IMG/VR virus record: IMGVR_UViG_3300042566_002057
Location: 87,951-151,950 of that record
Length of the DNA: 64,000 nt
DNA from: a virus
Direction: 5' to 3' (one strand)
Part shown: piece by piece, positions 49,171 through 58,515 of the stretch
How the letters are laid out: every line of letters begins with the position of its first letter
Position numbering within the stretch: the stretch's first letter is position 1
Notes under the pieces: model-generated
The model's input: the letters and a program-made list of their open reading frames with translations, nothing else
The model's database searches: none
Told to the model about the DNA's origin: nothing
Made by a program: the position numbers and the translations under genes

Positions 49171-49971
49171 ATGATATCTATTTTTTCATTAGTAAGGAAA
49201 CCATTCAATTTTGATACTTGGTTAGATTACCATATTAGTATTGGAGTTGATTACTTCTTCTTAAAAGTAGAAGACACACCTGAGTTAAAAGAACTATTAC
49301 AAAAATATCCTAATGTATTTCCAATATATGATGATGAAAGTAGTAAGTTAAACAATTACTGGACTCTTATAGATAGACAAAAAGATTTTTTTAATTCAAT
49401 TAAGTCTCAATTGGTAAATTTAAATATTGATTGGATTTTTCACATAGATTCTGATGAATTACTTTGTGTTGAAAATATAAAATCATTTTTATCAGAAGTA
49501 GATAACAAATATAACACTTTACATTTCAGTAACTATGAAGCTGTTTATGATAAAGACGACTTAGAAAATCCATTCATAAGTTGTAACAGATTTAGATTTC
49601 GTAAACTACTTGCTTATGCTAATGGAAAACCCGGTGCTAAAGTAATTGACGAATTAAGTTGGTCTGGTCCACATAGATTCAATGGAAACTGTTATGAGGT
49701 ACCACCAAAAAAAGCAGTTATATTACACTTTGAGTCACCAACTTTTACACAGTGGTATGAAAAGTTTAATACAAATTCTAATATAGAAAATGATTCACTT
49801 CAAAAGATACCATTCAACTTCTATAGAAAATCCATAGAAGTTATAAGAAGTGGTGATATTGAAATGTGTAAAGATTTTTATCGTAAAAATAAAATAGATG
49901 TTAGTGATAATATAATTAAAATATTCTGGACTCCTATGTTAAATAGTAAAAATATAAATTGGTCCTTATAG
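49171..49971 (+). CDS. glycosyltransferase, family 2/92-like
   Basis: 266 residues from the ATG at 49171; the upstream GTG is in the terminator. IDWIFHIDSDEL supplies a DxD motif, and GKPGAKV, WSGPHRFNGN, AVILHFESPTFTQWYEKF are typical of GT2/GT92 proteins that act on surface glycans. No signal or membrane anchor. It would transfer a sugar to a host or virion acceptor, consistent with the sugar enzymes elsewhere in the window. Confidence 0.78.
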   Translation: MISIFSLVRKPFNFDTWLDYHISIGVDYFFLKVEDTPELKELLQKYPNVFPIYDDESSKLNNYWTLIDRQKDFFNSIKSQLVNLNIDWIFHIDSDELLCVENIKSFLSEVDNKYNTLHFSNYEAVYDKDDLENPFISCNRFRFRKLLAYANGKPGAKVIDELSWSGPHRFNGNCYEVPPKKAVILHFESPTFTQWYEKFNTNSNIENDSLQKIPFNFYRKSIEVIRSGDIEMCKDFYRKNKIDVSDNIIKIFWTPMLNSKNINWSL

Positions 49972-49988
49972 AATTTTATCTAACTTTG
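49959..49988 (+). promoter_or_regulatory. Bacteroidota-type promoter for the HAD gene
   Basis: TTG (49959-49961), 19 nt, TAACTTTG (49981-49988), ATG at 50005 after 16 nt. It overlaps the glycosyltransferase end. Confidence 0.65.
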
Positions 49989-50004
49989 CAAAAATATATA
50001 AATT

Positions 50005-50547
50005 ATGAAAGTAATATTTTTAGATCACGATGGTGTTGTTTGTTTGTCTACTGAATGGGGTGGTCGAAGTAAAAAGAAATTGAAATATCTGAAAGAATAT
50101 CCAGGTACTGAAAAAGTTCCTGTTGAGTTTAGATTAGACAACTTTAATAAAAAAGCAGTCGATATACTGAATGATATCTTAAAACAAACCGGCGCTGAAA
50201 TTATTGTTTCTTCTGATTGGAAAGGACATGCTACTTTAGAAGAATTAAAAGAAATGTATATTAAATATGGTGTTATTAAATCACCAATTGATGTTACTCC
50301 AAATCACTATTTTGGTAGATATGAATTAGAAATGACTAGATGTTCAGAGATTAAAGATTGGTTAGAAGAACATCCAGAGGTTACTCATTGGGTTGCTGTA
50401 GATGATTTAGATTTAAGTGAAAAGTTTGGTGCTATTTCCGGTAACTCGAATGGTGGATTAAAGAACTTTGTCCTAACACCAAAATCATCAGAGGGTATTA
50501 AACAATCCGGTATAAAAGAAAAAATACTTAAATTCCTAAATGATTAA
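50005..50547 (+). CDS. HAD-like phosphatase domain (RNA-repair type)
   Basis: 180 residues with the HAD core: D7-x-D9 in FLDHDGVVC, IVSSDWKGHATL (motif II Ser) and VAVDDLDLSE (acidic motif IV). It resembles the HAD domain found in Swiss-army-knife RNA repair proteins. It might remove a phosphate from RNA ends or nucleotides. The 62950 2H protein is another such domain. It ends KEKILKFLND, a loose tag, and is coupled to 50540. Confidence 0.78.
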   Translation: MKVIFLDHDGVVCLSTEWGGRSKKKLKYLKEYPGTEKVPVEFRLDNFNKKAVDILNDILKQTGAEIIVSSDWKGHATLEELKEMYIKYGVIKSPIDVTPNHYFGRYELEMTRCSEIKDWLEEHPEVTHWVAVDDLDLSEKFGAISGNSNGGLKNFVLTPKSSEGIKQSGIKEKILKFLND

Positions 50548-51046
50548 TGTTTTAGAATTTGACCATTTACACGAATATAAACACGCTTGGAATATGTCAG
50601 CCCGAGCGTGTTATTATATTTTTGAAAATTTGAATCGTTGTTTAATACTTTATCGATACAAATTGTCAGATGGTTTTATTTGGCAAAGATTTGGTGTTAC
50701 CGAACCATCTAAAATTAAACTTGATAAGATAAGTAGTGATAGTTTATTTATTTTCCATTTAGACATCTATAAAGAATCCACAGAAGATTTATCTAAACTA
50801 TTAGACTTTTGTTTGGAGAATAATATTGATGTTTATATTCCAATTAAAAGTAATAACTCACCGGTAAAAGATGGGTATGATTACTCACATATTGATAAGA
50901 TACGAGAGACATTAGAACGATATGAAACGACAAGATATGACCTTACTAATATTTCTTATAATAATTCTAAAGAAATCGAAAAGTCTATTAATGAAGCTAC
51001 AAAGCCAATAATCAGAGATATAAATATTAAAAGACTATTAGATTAG
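50540..51046 (+). CDS. protein with C-terminal tag
   Basis: 168 residues (MINVLEFDHLHEYKHAWNM), alpha/beta with FIWQRFGVTEP and a tail KPIIRDINIKRLLD, a good copy of the C-terminal tag. No family. It overlaps the HAD gene by 8 nt and ends against the convergent 51043 gene. Confidence 0.57.
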   Translation: MINVLEFDHLHEYKHAWNMSARACYYIFENLNRCLILYRYKLSDGFIWQRFGVTEPSKIKLDKISSDSLFIFHLDIYKESTEDLSKLLDFCLENNIDVYIPIKSNNSPVKDGYDYSHIDKIRETLERYETTRYDLTNISYNNSKEIEKSINEATKPIIRDINIKRLLD

Positions 51047-51294
51047 TATTCAATCTTTTTAACGTCTTGTAGATCTACTGTATATTCTTTTCCATCAATA
51101 TCAACGGTGATTAAACCATCTTCATCCATATCGACTGGTCTTACACCATCAGTTGGATTATCCGGTAGATTGTGAACTATATCTGTATAAATTAGTCCAC
51201 CTTTTTTTATACAATTTATAACATCATCTTGTGTGATGAGAGTTCCTTCATCATTATTTTTCTTAAAGTCCTCAAATAAAAGTAATTTCCTCAT
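51043..51294 (-). CDS. small leader-tagged protein
   Basis: 83 residues when started at the ATG complementary to 51292-51294: MRKLLLFEDFKKNNDEG, a short leader with LFE. A longer in-frame extension up to 51348 is a hydrophobic stretch within the AT-box region and is rejected. The rest (TQDDVINCIKKGGLIYTDIV) looks like a small SH3-like domain. It lies opposite the tail-fibre gene. Confidence 0.5.
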   Translation of the reverse strand: MRKLLLFEDFKKNNDEGTLITQDDVINCIKKGGLIYTDIVHNLPDNPTDGVRPVDMDEDGLITVDIDGKEYTVDLQDVKKIEY

Positions 51295-51310
51295 CAAATT
51301 GCAAATGATT

Positions 51311-51323
51311 TTTAATATATATA
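51311..51323. promoter_or_regulatory. AT octamer shared by divergent genes
   Basis: TTTAATATATATA lies between the divergent 51294 (-) and 51342 (+) starts, about 17-19 nt from each; the octamer is palindromic enough to work in both directions. Confidence 0.4.
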
Positions 51324-51341
51324 AAAAAATTATAATTACAA

Positions 51342-53084
51342 ATGACATTAGACTGGAAAGGTGGTTGGTCAGGACCTTCTACAAGTTTGATTACCTATTA
51401 TACAAATGACTTAGTCTCATATAATAATATAATTTACATAGTAAAATCTAATGTGATTTCTGTGCCTATTGGTTCATCAAGTCCAGACCTGGATATGAGT
51501 AATTGGGAGGTCTTCGTATCTGGTGGTGTCGCTGGTTCATCAGGTTCATCAGGTACGTCTGGTAGTGGTGGAGGTGGCACCAGTAGTGGTGGGACCATAG
51601 GTCCTGCGGAAGATGGTGACTATACTGATGGTATTTTCACAGACTTTACCTCATCAACGCCTATCGGCACAGCAATAGATAGATTTAATGAAGTATTATT
51701 ACTTTTAGCACCTACACCTCCTTCTGACTGGAACAACTCTATAACAAGTATAGGTTTTTCAAGTACCTCTTACACTTCAAGATCATTAACCAGTGGTTCA
51801 ACAGTAACAATCTACACGGATACTACACCTGATCTAACAAACTCAGATAATGTCAGTACTCAAGCAAATGCTAAAGTTGATACCTCAGGTCTTACTTTTT
51901 CATTAGTTGATCAAGGACTTACAATAGAAACTGTTACGTTAGCAGGGACAGCAACTCCGTTGAAGAGTTCAGGTAACATCAGACACAGCACATCTGGGGA
52001 TCCTTATACTGGGGTATCCGGCAAATCTGGATTCTGGACCGGTATAACTGACTTTTCTTTGGCTGGTAGTTTACCAACAATAACACCATCATCTAATCAG
52101 AGGACGATTCAGTTATTTCACCCAGGTAACGACTCACCAGAAACTTTTACATATTATATTGATACACCTCTAACACCTTCGATAACTTCACTAACTTGTA
52201 GTATACCTTCAATGACGGGTTATGTATCAGGTGTACCAACTTTGGCATCTGGTCAGTCAATTACAAATGTCTCGTTTAGTATTCCAAATGTATCAAGTTA
52301 TTTCTACTCATCAAGTCCAGTTTGGTTGGTTACACAAAACTTAGTAAACTCAAGCTCTGGTGATGTTGATTCAATTCCGACATCTTATGGACAAACTGGA
52401 TCAGTGACCGAGAAAACATTGACTATTAGAAGTGGTGTATTTAGTGACTTAAGTTTTTCTTTTGTTGTAACACCAAGAAACTCTATCTCAAGTAGTGGAA
52501 CTACTGGTACTCTTACTTCTAACTCTCATAGAGTTGATACGACATCTAGTGAGACCTCAAGAAAAACATCTGGTTCTGGTAGTTATCCAGCATCTGGATA
52601 CAACGGTGTCTATGACTCAACGGAGTCTTTAGTTGGTAATTATACAACTGAATTACAACTTAGAAATGGTATATATGTTTATCCGTCTATTAATTACACA
52701 TCCGTAGATGGACCTGATTATTCATCCGCGACTGGTACGAGATGGGCTACTTTTAACTTAGGCACATTTACAAATAATAGTTCATTTACTTTGACTATAA
52801 ACGGTTCTTCAGGGATAACATCAATTGGTCAGGCTAATTTATTGATAGAGGTGAAAATTGAAGGAGCTACTTACTGGGTAGATGGGGATGCGGCATATTC
52901 TGGTGTTGGAAACCCTGGTTCCACTACTGACGGTGTTGCTGCGGTAATATCAGCATCATCAACAGCAACTTCAAGAAGAATTACTTTTGGTGCGGTAACT
53001 TATTCAGGTTCTATAATAGTGAGAATTGGTTTTACTAGCACTGGTTTACAATTTACGAGTCTAAGTGCAGGATCGATAGTATAA
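51342..53084 (+). CDS. tail fibre/adhesin-like protein
   Basis: 580 residues. An N-terminal module DWKGGWSGPSTSLITYYTND, then NLVSYNNIIYIVKS and NWEVFVSGG resembles a W-rich carbohydrate-binding-type module found on phage fibres and again inside the 53106 protein. A short Gly/Ser-rich linker (GSSGSSGTSGSGGGG) is followed by long Ser/Thr-rich beta sequences up to the end. No enzyme motif. It likely contributes to host-surface recognition. It is the first gene of the late tail block. Confidence 0.7.
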   Translation: MTLDWKGGWSGPSTSLITYYTNDLVSYNNIIYIVKSNVISVPIGSSSPDLDMSNWEVFVSGGVAGSSGSSGTSGSGGGGTSSGGTIGPAEDGDYTDGIFTDFTSSTPIGTAIDRFNEVLLLLAPTPPSDWNNSITSIGFSSTSYTSRSLTSGSTVTIYTDTTPDLTNSDNVSTQANAKVDTSGLTFSLVDQGLTIETVTLAGTATPLKSSGNIRHSTSGDPYTGVSGKSGFWTGITDFSLAGSLPTITPSSNQRTIQLFHPGNDSPETFTYYIDTPLTPSITSLTCSIPSMTGYVSGVPTLASGQSITNVSFSIPNVSSYFYSSSPVWLVTQNLVNSSSGDVDSIPTSYGQTGSVTEKTLTIRSGVFSDLSFSFVVTPRNSISSSGTTGTLTSNSHRVDTTSSETSRKTSGSGSYPASGYNGVYDSTESLVGNYTTELQLRNGIYVYPSINYTSVDGPDYSSATGTRWATFNLGTFTNNSSFTLTINGSSGITSIGQANLLIEVKIEGATYWVDGDAAYSGVGNPGSTTDGVAAVISASSTATSRRITFGAVTYSGSIIVRIGFTSTGLQFTSLSAGSIV

Positions 53085-53105
53085 AAAAATTATTAATAAA
53101 AAAGA

Positions 53106-54983
53106 ATGGCATTAACATCATCACAAATAGCAAGTAGATTATTTAAGAAATCTCTTAATGCAGGTGAGACACTTGTTACAAGACAGTTCTTTGAGGAGCC
53201 AAGATTGGGAGGACCATTTATTTTTTCAGACCAAATATGGGCTGAATCTGGTTCGATACCAAGTACAGCTCCAGTCTTAAGTAATGGAGCATCACAGGGT
53301 GTTGTTCGGTATTTTGAGAAGTTATCTTTAGATCATGTCGCTGGTTCTAACAACTTAGCTTATTATAGTGCAAATTTAGTTGATTCTATTCCGTTTAACT
53401 ATGGTACAAGTGGTACTTATAACTATCAACTTTACAAAAGTGATGGATCGACTGCTATTGCTTTTGGTGAAGGAGATTGGTTGATAGATAACTCTGCTGG
53501 TCTTTTGACTTTTTACGGTACACTACCTTCATCTGTATCGTCGGCTGCTCCTCCAAAAGTATCTTTTTATAAATACATAGGATCTAAAGGTATTTCAGGT
53601 GTATCGGGTACAGGAAGTGGTACTCCTGGTTCCAGTGGATCATCTGGAACATCTGGATCATCTGGTTCCAGTGGATCATCTGGAACATCTGGATCATCTG
53701 GAACATCTGGATCATCTGGTTCCAGTGGATCATCTGGAACATCTGGATCATCTGGAACATCTGGATCATCTGGTTCCAGTGGATCATCTGGAACATCTGG
53801 ATCATCTGGTTCCAGTGGATCATCTGGAACATCTGGATCATCTGGTTCCAGTGGATCATCTGGAACATCTGGTGTATCCGGTGGTGGTTCACAATCTTTA
53901 GAACAAACTTTATCAATTGGTAACTACGTTGGTACTTATCAAATAATTGGAAATCCAACTACTAGTAGGTATTCTATTTTAGACCTAAATTCATCTGGTT
54001 TCGCCAATGGTTTTAGACTGAGAGTGTCTGCTACAACATCTAATCCACCACCTGCTTATATGTTAAATAGTTTGAGTAGTCAACCGTATTCAGCTATATC
54101 TGGTGAAAGTGATGGTAATACGACATACTTAGATATAGCAGCTGTTGGTACTTCATCAAATGCTTACATATCGTTAAATCAAGACAGGGCTTTAATTTCT
54201 TATAAAACCTTAAGTGGAAGTCCACAACCACAAATTTTGATAACATCAACTAGTTCAAGAATTACAGGAACTTCAGGATTTATTAACAACGCTGTTTTTC
54301 AAGATGCCATCATAATAACAGGAATAACAAATTCAATATTATCCACTGATGATAACGGAAGGATTGTGGCTACATCTTCTTCAGCTGGTTCTTCTGGAAC
54401 AAGCGGAACCTCCTTCAATTGGGAAAGTACTTGGTCTAATTTAACAACTTATCAACAAAATGATGTGGTTAGTTATAATGGTTCTGTATACATATGTCTA
54501 AATTCTGTTGGACCAACTGCTTCTAATCCATCTTCGGATGTTACAAATTGGGAGTTGATGGTTACTTCTGGATCTTCTGGAAGCTCAGGTACATCAGGTG
54601 GTGGAGGTGGAACTGGAAGTGGAGGTTCAACTACAGGAAATATAGTATTGACACTTGATGGACAAGGTGGTGTTGTTTCTATTGGTCAAAAAGGTTACAC
54701 TCAAATACAATATAGTGGTACAATTACTGGATATAGTATAATAGCAAGTCCTACTGGTTCTGTAAGTTTTGATGTATGGAGAAGAAGTGGGAGTTTACCA
54801 ACCTCTTCTGATTCTATAGTTAGTAATAATTATCCAGGTCTGACTGGTGGTTCTACATTTTCTACAACAAATCTTACAGGATGGACAACATCATTTTCAT
54901 CAGGTGACTATTTTGGGTGGAATGTTAGAAGTTCCGCAACATCAAGTTTTGTAAGATTAGAATTAACTACACTTAAAAATTAA
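53106..54983 (+). CDS. tail fibre protein with collagen-like Gly-Ser/Thr-Ser repeats
   Basis: 625 residues. An N-terminal domain (ALTSSQIASRLFKKSLN) of about 160 residues is followed by ~80 residues of GSSGTSG tripeptide repeats (53628-53873), then beta-rich regions, a second W-rich module (FNWESTWSNLTTYQQND) and another Gly/Ser stretch. The repeat resembles collagen-like tail-fibre shafts in which every third residue is Gly. No AT octamer in front, so it is probably cotranscribed with 51342. Confidence 0.78.
   Translation: MALTSSQIASRLFKKSLNAGETLVTRQFFEEPRLGGPFIFSDQIWAESGSIPSTAPVLSNGASQGVVRYFEKLSLDHVAGSNNLAYYSANLVDSIPFNYGTSGTYNYQLYKSDGSTAIAFGEGDWLIDNSAGLLTFYGTLPSSVSSAAPPKVSFYKYIGSKGISGVSGTGSGTPGSSGSSGTSGSSGSSGSSGTSGSSGTSGSSGSSGSSGTSGSSGTSGSSGSSGSSGTSGSSGSSGSSGTSGSSGSSGSSGTSGVSGGGSQSLEQTLSIGNYVGTYQIIGNPTTSRYSILDLNSSGFANGFRLRVSATTSNPPPAYMLNSLSSQPYSAISGESDGNTTYLDIAAVGTSSNAYISLNQDRALISYKTLSGSPQPQILITSTSSRITGTSGFINNAVFQDAIIITGITNSILSTDDNGRIVATSSSAGSSGTSGTSFNWESTWSNLTTYQQNDVVSYNGSVYICLNSVGPTASNPSSDVTNWELMVTSGSSGSSGTSGGGGGTGSGGSTTGNIVLTLDGQGGVVSIGQKGYTQIQYSGTITGYSIIASPTGSVSFDVWRRSGSLPTSSDSIVSNNYPGLTGGSTFSTTNLTGWTTSFSSGDYFGWNVRSSATSSFVRLELTTLKN
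53628..53873 (+). repeat. GSS/GTS tandem coding repeat
   Basis: About 27 copies of a 9-nt unit, alternating GGATCATCT, GGAACATCT and GGTTCCAGT, encoding (GSS/GTS)n. Near-identical units in direct repeat suggest expansion or recombination. Confidence 0.9.
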
Positions 54984-54994
54984 TATTTAGTAAG

Positions 54995-55237
54995 ATGACT
55001 TATAGTATAATTTCAGAAAGGAAAGAGGAAAGATATATTGATGTGGAGATTGATTGGATTGATAATGAAACTCCTGTTATTGAAACTCAATATCAGTTTA
55101 CAACTTGGACTTTAGTTGAATTTGATTTTGATGGAGTGAAAAAGATAGTAGATATACCACATTTTATGACTGAAGATTCTACTAAGATAAATCAGAATAT
55201 AGAGGGAAGATCAATCTCTGAAATAAATAGTTTATAA
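54995..55237 (+). CDS. small protein between fibre genes
   Basis: 80 residues (MTYSIISERKEERYIDVEID), acidic, aromatic, with FTTWTLVEFDFDGVKKIVD; no recognised domain. It lies 11 nt after the fibre gene and 4 nt before the giant adhesin, so it may be a fibre chaperone or connector, but that is positional inference. Confidence 0.5.
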   Translation: MTYSIISERKEERYIDVEIDWIDNETPVIETQYQFTTWTLVEFDFDGVKKIVDIPHFMTEDSTKINQNIEGRSISEINSL

Positions 55238-55241
55238 TAAT

Positions 55242-58200
55242 ATGGCGGTTAAAACAGTATCAAATACAGGAGGAAATTGGAACTCAGCTGCTACCTGGTC
55301 ACCTAGTGGTGTTCCTTCTACAACAGCGGATAACGTTGTTTTTACTTCAACTTCAGGTCCACTGACCATTTCAGCAACTGCTACTATAGAGAATATCAAC
55401 TTTTCTAACTATCAAAATACAGTTACATTCAACTGGCCACTACAAGTCACTGGAGCATTCAATCTTGGAACTGAAAGTTATACAATGAGTTTTGATTCTA
55501 CTTTAGATGCATCAGGAAGACCCAGAGGTAGAATAAGACATACAGATACAGCAACAATTACAACTAATAATAGACCTTGGCAAACGCCTTGGCAATTTTA
55601 TGGCACAACAGAAACGGTTACTCTTTCTGGTAATTTGATTTTAGAACAAAATTTTTATCTTTCTCATACCGGAACTCTAACACTTAGTGGTGGTAGTATA
55701 ATAACTAGAAAAAATTTAATAGTGGATTCAACTGGTGGTATAACAACAGGAGGTGCTACTATATCAATGTCGCCTACAATTTATGGCACTTGGTCAAGTT
55801 CTGGTGGTGTTTTAAGAAATAATTTAATATTAGAACCAGCTACCGCATCTGCTTACATATATATAGGAAAAGATGTTTACTATGGTCAAAGAACTATATA
55901 CAGTGGAAATACTACTACTTTTACAACAACTGGACCAGAGTATCTTTATTCTGATAATATCATAGCGGATAACAGCACACTTCACTTAGAAACTTCTTGT
56001 GCTATGAATAATGGGGTGTATTGGAATAAAGTTTTAGTTGATAATGCATCTGTTACACTAAGACTTTGGAATACCTTCAGAATTTCTGGAACATTGAGTG
56101 TAGAAGCTACTGGATTTTCACTAACAGCTAGCTCCTTTACTGGTAGTGGTATGTTATATTATGATGGAGACACCTCATTTGGAGATAGAAATGGTCAAAT
56201 TAGTGGTGATTTGGTAATTGCTCCAGTAACAGCTGCTATAACTTTTACTCAGTTGTGGGCTGGTACTGAAAATCTCTTTAATCCAGGATTGTATGTTAGA
56301 GATGCTTTTATTGGTAGTGATGCTGGATTTAACTCAACAGTTAACAGAGGTAATATATATGTTCTTAGAAATCTAATTATAAGTAATCCTACATATGATA
56401 GTGCTCAAATAATAAGTGGAACGACTCAATTTGTTTTGACTGGTACTCAGTCTGGGTGTATACATTCTTTTTATAAACCATCATTGGGATATGGTGGACC
56501 AACCTATCCTACTCTAAGAAACAACATCACTATACAAAAGTTTGGAGGAACTTTATACTTAGGAGAACTTCTTTATCAAACTGGTACAATTACCTATACA
56601 GCCGGAACTCTTGTAAATGGTGTGACATTTTCTAATGTTGGATTATCTGGTTTTTTTATTTCTTATTCTAAACAAAGACTAATCATAAATAACACAGCAG
56701 CAACAATTAATGTCAATGGTCATAACTGGGATATTATTCAGTTAGGATATAGATGGAATGAGCCTGCTAATATGTCAAGAAACTTAACATATGACTGGAT
56801 TACTAATGAGCTTTGGTGGGGTCCTGTGTCTTACATAGAGTTATCTGGTACATATTCTATGTATGTTAGAAGAAGACTGGTTGGTGGTGATTATGATGTT
56901 GCTGATTATTCATTAACTCAGCTAACTGGTTCGGCTTCAATCTATTTAGGTGATAAGGATTCTATATCTTCAAGTGATATTGAAATCGGTACTAAGTATG
57001 GATATGGTACATATAGCGGTAGTCCTATAATGAATGCCTTCGTTAGTAATCCAATAACAATCAATACAACTGGAAAATTAAAAATGTACACTAGTAGTAC
57101 TAATTTTGGACATTTTAGGTATTATAAAAATACGTCTATAAGTAATAGTGGAAACTTCAGATGTTTATCAGGAACTACTAACTTTAGATCATTAGATTTA
57201 TTTGAAATATACTCAGATTCTTTTACTAGTAATGTAAATCTTACACCTAATTCACTAACTTTTAGTAGTTTATTAATTTATGCAACTGGTAGTAATGATT
57301 TAAATCTTTATTTAGGTTCTTCTCTTACAGCAAGTTCAATTACTTTTGAACCATATGAAAGTAGAACTTTAGTCTCTGGTCTTGGCTCTATATCCTCTTC
57401 AGCAGATATAAATATTATAGCCACTGGATCTACTATATATGCTGACACAATTAACTTTGAAAGTCCTGGAACTGTTACTTATACAGACTCAACTATTACT
57501 GATGAGAAACTAATATGTAGAGATTTAAAATTCACAAGCCCTGTTTACCTGTATAATACAATAGATGATATATCTCTGTCTGATGTTGGTGCTGCGTCTA
57601 GTACTATTACTCATCCGACTATATTTATGTCTAATGGTACTTACAGTGTTGAAACTAATTGTAAAATATCAGGAACTACATATGTTTTAGGTGATTCAAC
57701 ACTTTACTGGAGACCTGGTAATATAGGACTTCAAAGTGGTACACTGCATATAGGCAGTACTACCTCTTCAGATACTACATATTTCAAAGGAGATATAAGA
57801 GCATCAGGAACATGGAGATTTACTAATAAAATAACAACAGGAGGAACTGTTAGTTTTGGAACTTCTAGTTTTTATCTCTATGATGATATCAGTTATTTTT
57901 GGTATTTAACTGATAAAATAAGATTTAATAATTTTTATTTTGTTGGTAATCTATATAGTAATTCATCACTTACATATACATCTATATTATCGCCATATTA
58001 TGGTACCTTTAGTGCTAATAATTTTACACTATCTCCAAGATATTTTACAAAAGCTCTTGAATTAGGTACTAATACTGTATTAGATTCTGTTTTCACAATA
58101 GGAACACTTTCATTTGCCACTTCATCTGGTTTCACATTGGGTGTTGTTAGATATAGAAATATACCTAATACCATAGATTATTCTACTAGTCTTTATATAG

Positions 58201-58475
58201 ATAACTATTTCGGTTCTGATTCCTCTTCATCTAATTATTACTCTACTATTACAATATCAAGTACATGGTCATCATCAAATAGTCCAGTTATCAAAACAAG
58301 TAAAATTATATTGAATAATAATGCTGTTCAAGATTTACAGTATGTAAATGCAGAAAGAATAGATAGTTCTGAAGGAGCAACAGTTTGGACATATAAAGGT
58401 AACATAACTAATAGTTACAATTGGAATCAACTTCCAACTCAACCAAGAACAATTTCTTATTCATCTTCTAGTTAA
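55242..58475 (+). CDS. very large beta-helix-type tail/adhesin protein
   Basis: 1077 residues of repetitive Ser/Thr/Asn-rich beta sequence. The N-terminus VSNTGGNWNSAATWSPSG is a common start of secreted beta-helical adhesins, followed by many short strands (SGNLILEQNFYLSHTGTL) typical of right-handed beta-helices. No catalytic motif is visible. It could be the receptor-binding spike or a distal tail fibre. A gap of 40 nt separates it from the tandem paralogues. Confidence 0.7.
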   Translation: MAVKTVSNTGGNWNSAATWSPSGVPSTTADNVVFTSTSGPLTISATATIENINFSNYQNTVTFNWPLQVTGAFNLGTESYTMSFDSTLDASGRPRGRIRHTDTATITTNNRPWQTPWQFYGTTETVTLSGNLILEQNFYLSHTGTLTLSGGSIITRKNLIVDSTGGITTGGATISMSPTIYGTWSSSGGVLRNNLILEPATASAYIYIGKDVYYGQRTIYSGNTTTFTTTGPEYLYSDNIIADNSTLHLETSCAMNNGVYWNKVLVDNASVTLRLWNTFRISGTLSVEATGFSLTASSFTGSGMLYYDGDTSFGDRNGQISGDLVIAPVTAAITFTQLWAGTENLFNPGLYVRDAFIGSDAGFNSTVNRGNIYVLRNLIISNPTYDSAQIISGTTQFVLTGTQSGCIHSFYKPSLGYGGPTYPTLRNNITIQKFGGTLYLGELLYQTGTITYTAGTLVNGVTFSNVGLSGFFISYSKQRLIINNTAATINVNGHNWDIIQLGYRWNEPANMSRNLTYDWITNELWWGPVSYIELSGTYSMYVRRRLVGGDYDVADYSLTQLTGSASIYLGDKDSISSSDIEIGTKYGYGTYSGSPIMNAFVSNPITINTTGKLKMYTSSTNFGHFRYYKNTSISNSGNFRCLSGTTNFRSLDLFEIYSDSFTSNVNLTPNSLTFSSLLIYATGSNDLNLYLGSSLTASSITFEPYESRTLVSGLGSISSSADINIIATGSTIYADTINFESPGTVTYTDSTITDEKLICRDLKFTSPVYLYNTIDDISLSDVGAASSTITHPTIFMSNGTYSVETNCKISGTTYVLGDSTLYWRPGNIGLQSGTLHIGSTTSSDTTYFKGDIRASGTWRFTNKITTGGTVSFGTSSFYLYDDISYFWYLTDKIRFNNFYFVGNLYSNSSLTYTSILSPYYGTFSANNFTLSPRYFTKALELGTNTVLDSVFTIGTLSFATSSGFTLGVVRYRNIPNTIDYSTSLYIDNYFGSDSSSSNYYSTITISSTWSSSNSPVIKTSKIILNNNAVQDLQYVNAERIDSSEGATVWTYKGNITNSYNWNQLPTQPRTISYSSSS

Positions 58476-58499
58476 AATTACATTTTAGAATTCATAATT

Positions 58500-58509
58500 T
58501 TAATATATA
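58500..58509 (+). promoter_or_regulatory. AT octamer before the paralogue array
   Basis: TTAATATATA ends 6 nt before the ATG at 58516 and is the only such box before the four-gene array. Confidence 0.55.
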
Positions 58510-58515
58510 ATAAGT

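Noticed and set aside
53584-53958. Long open frames antisense and in other frames of the GSS repeat
   Set aside because: They arise because a 9-nt repeat stays open in all frames; residue patterns are purely periodic.
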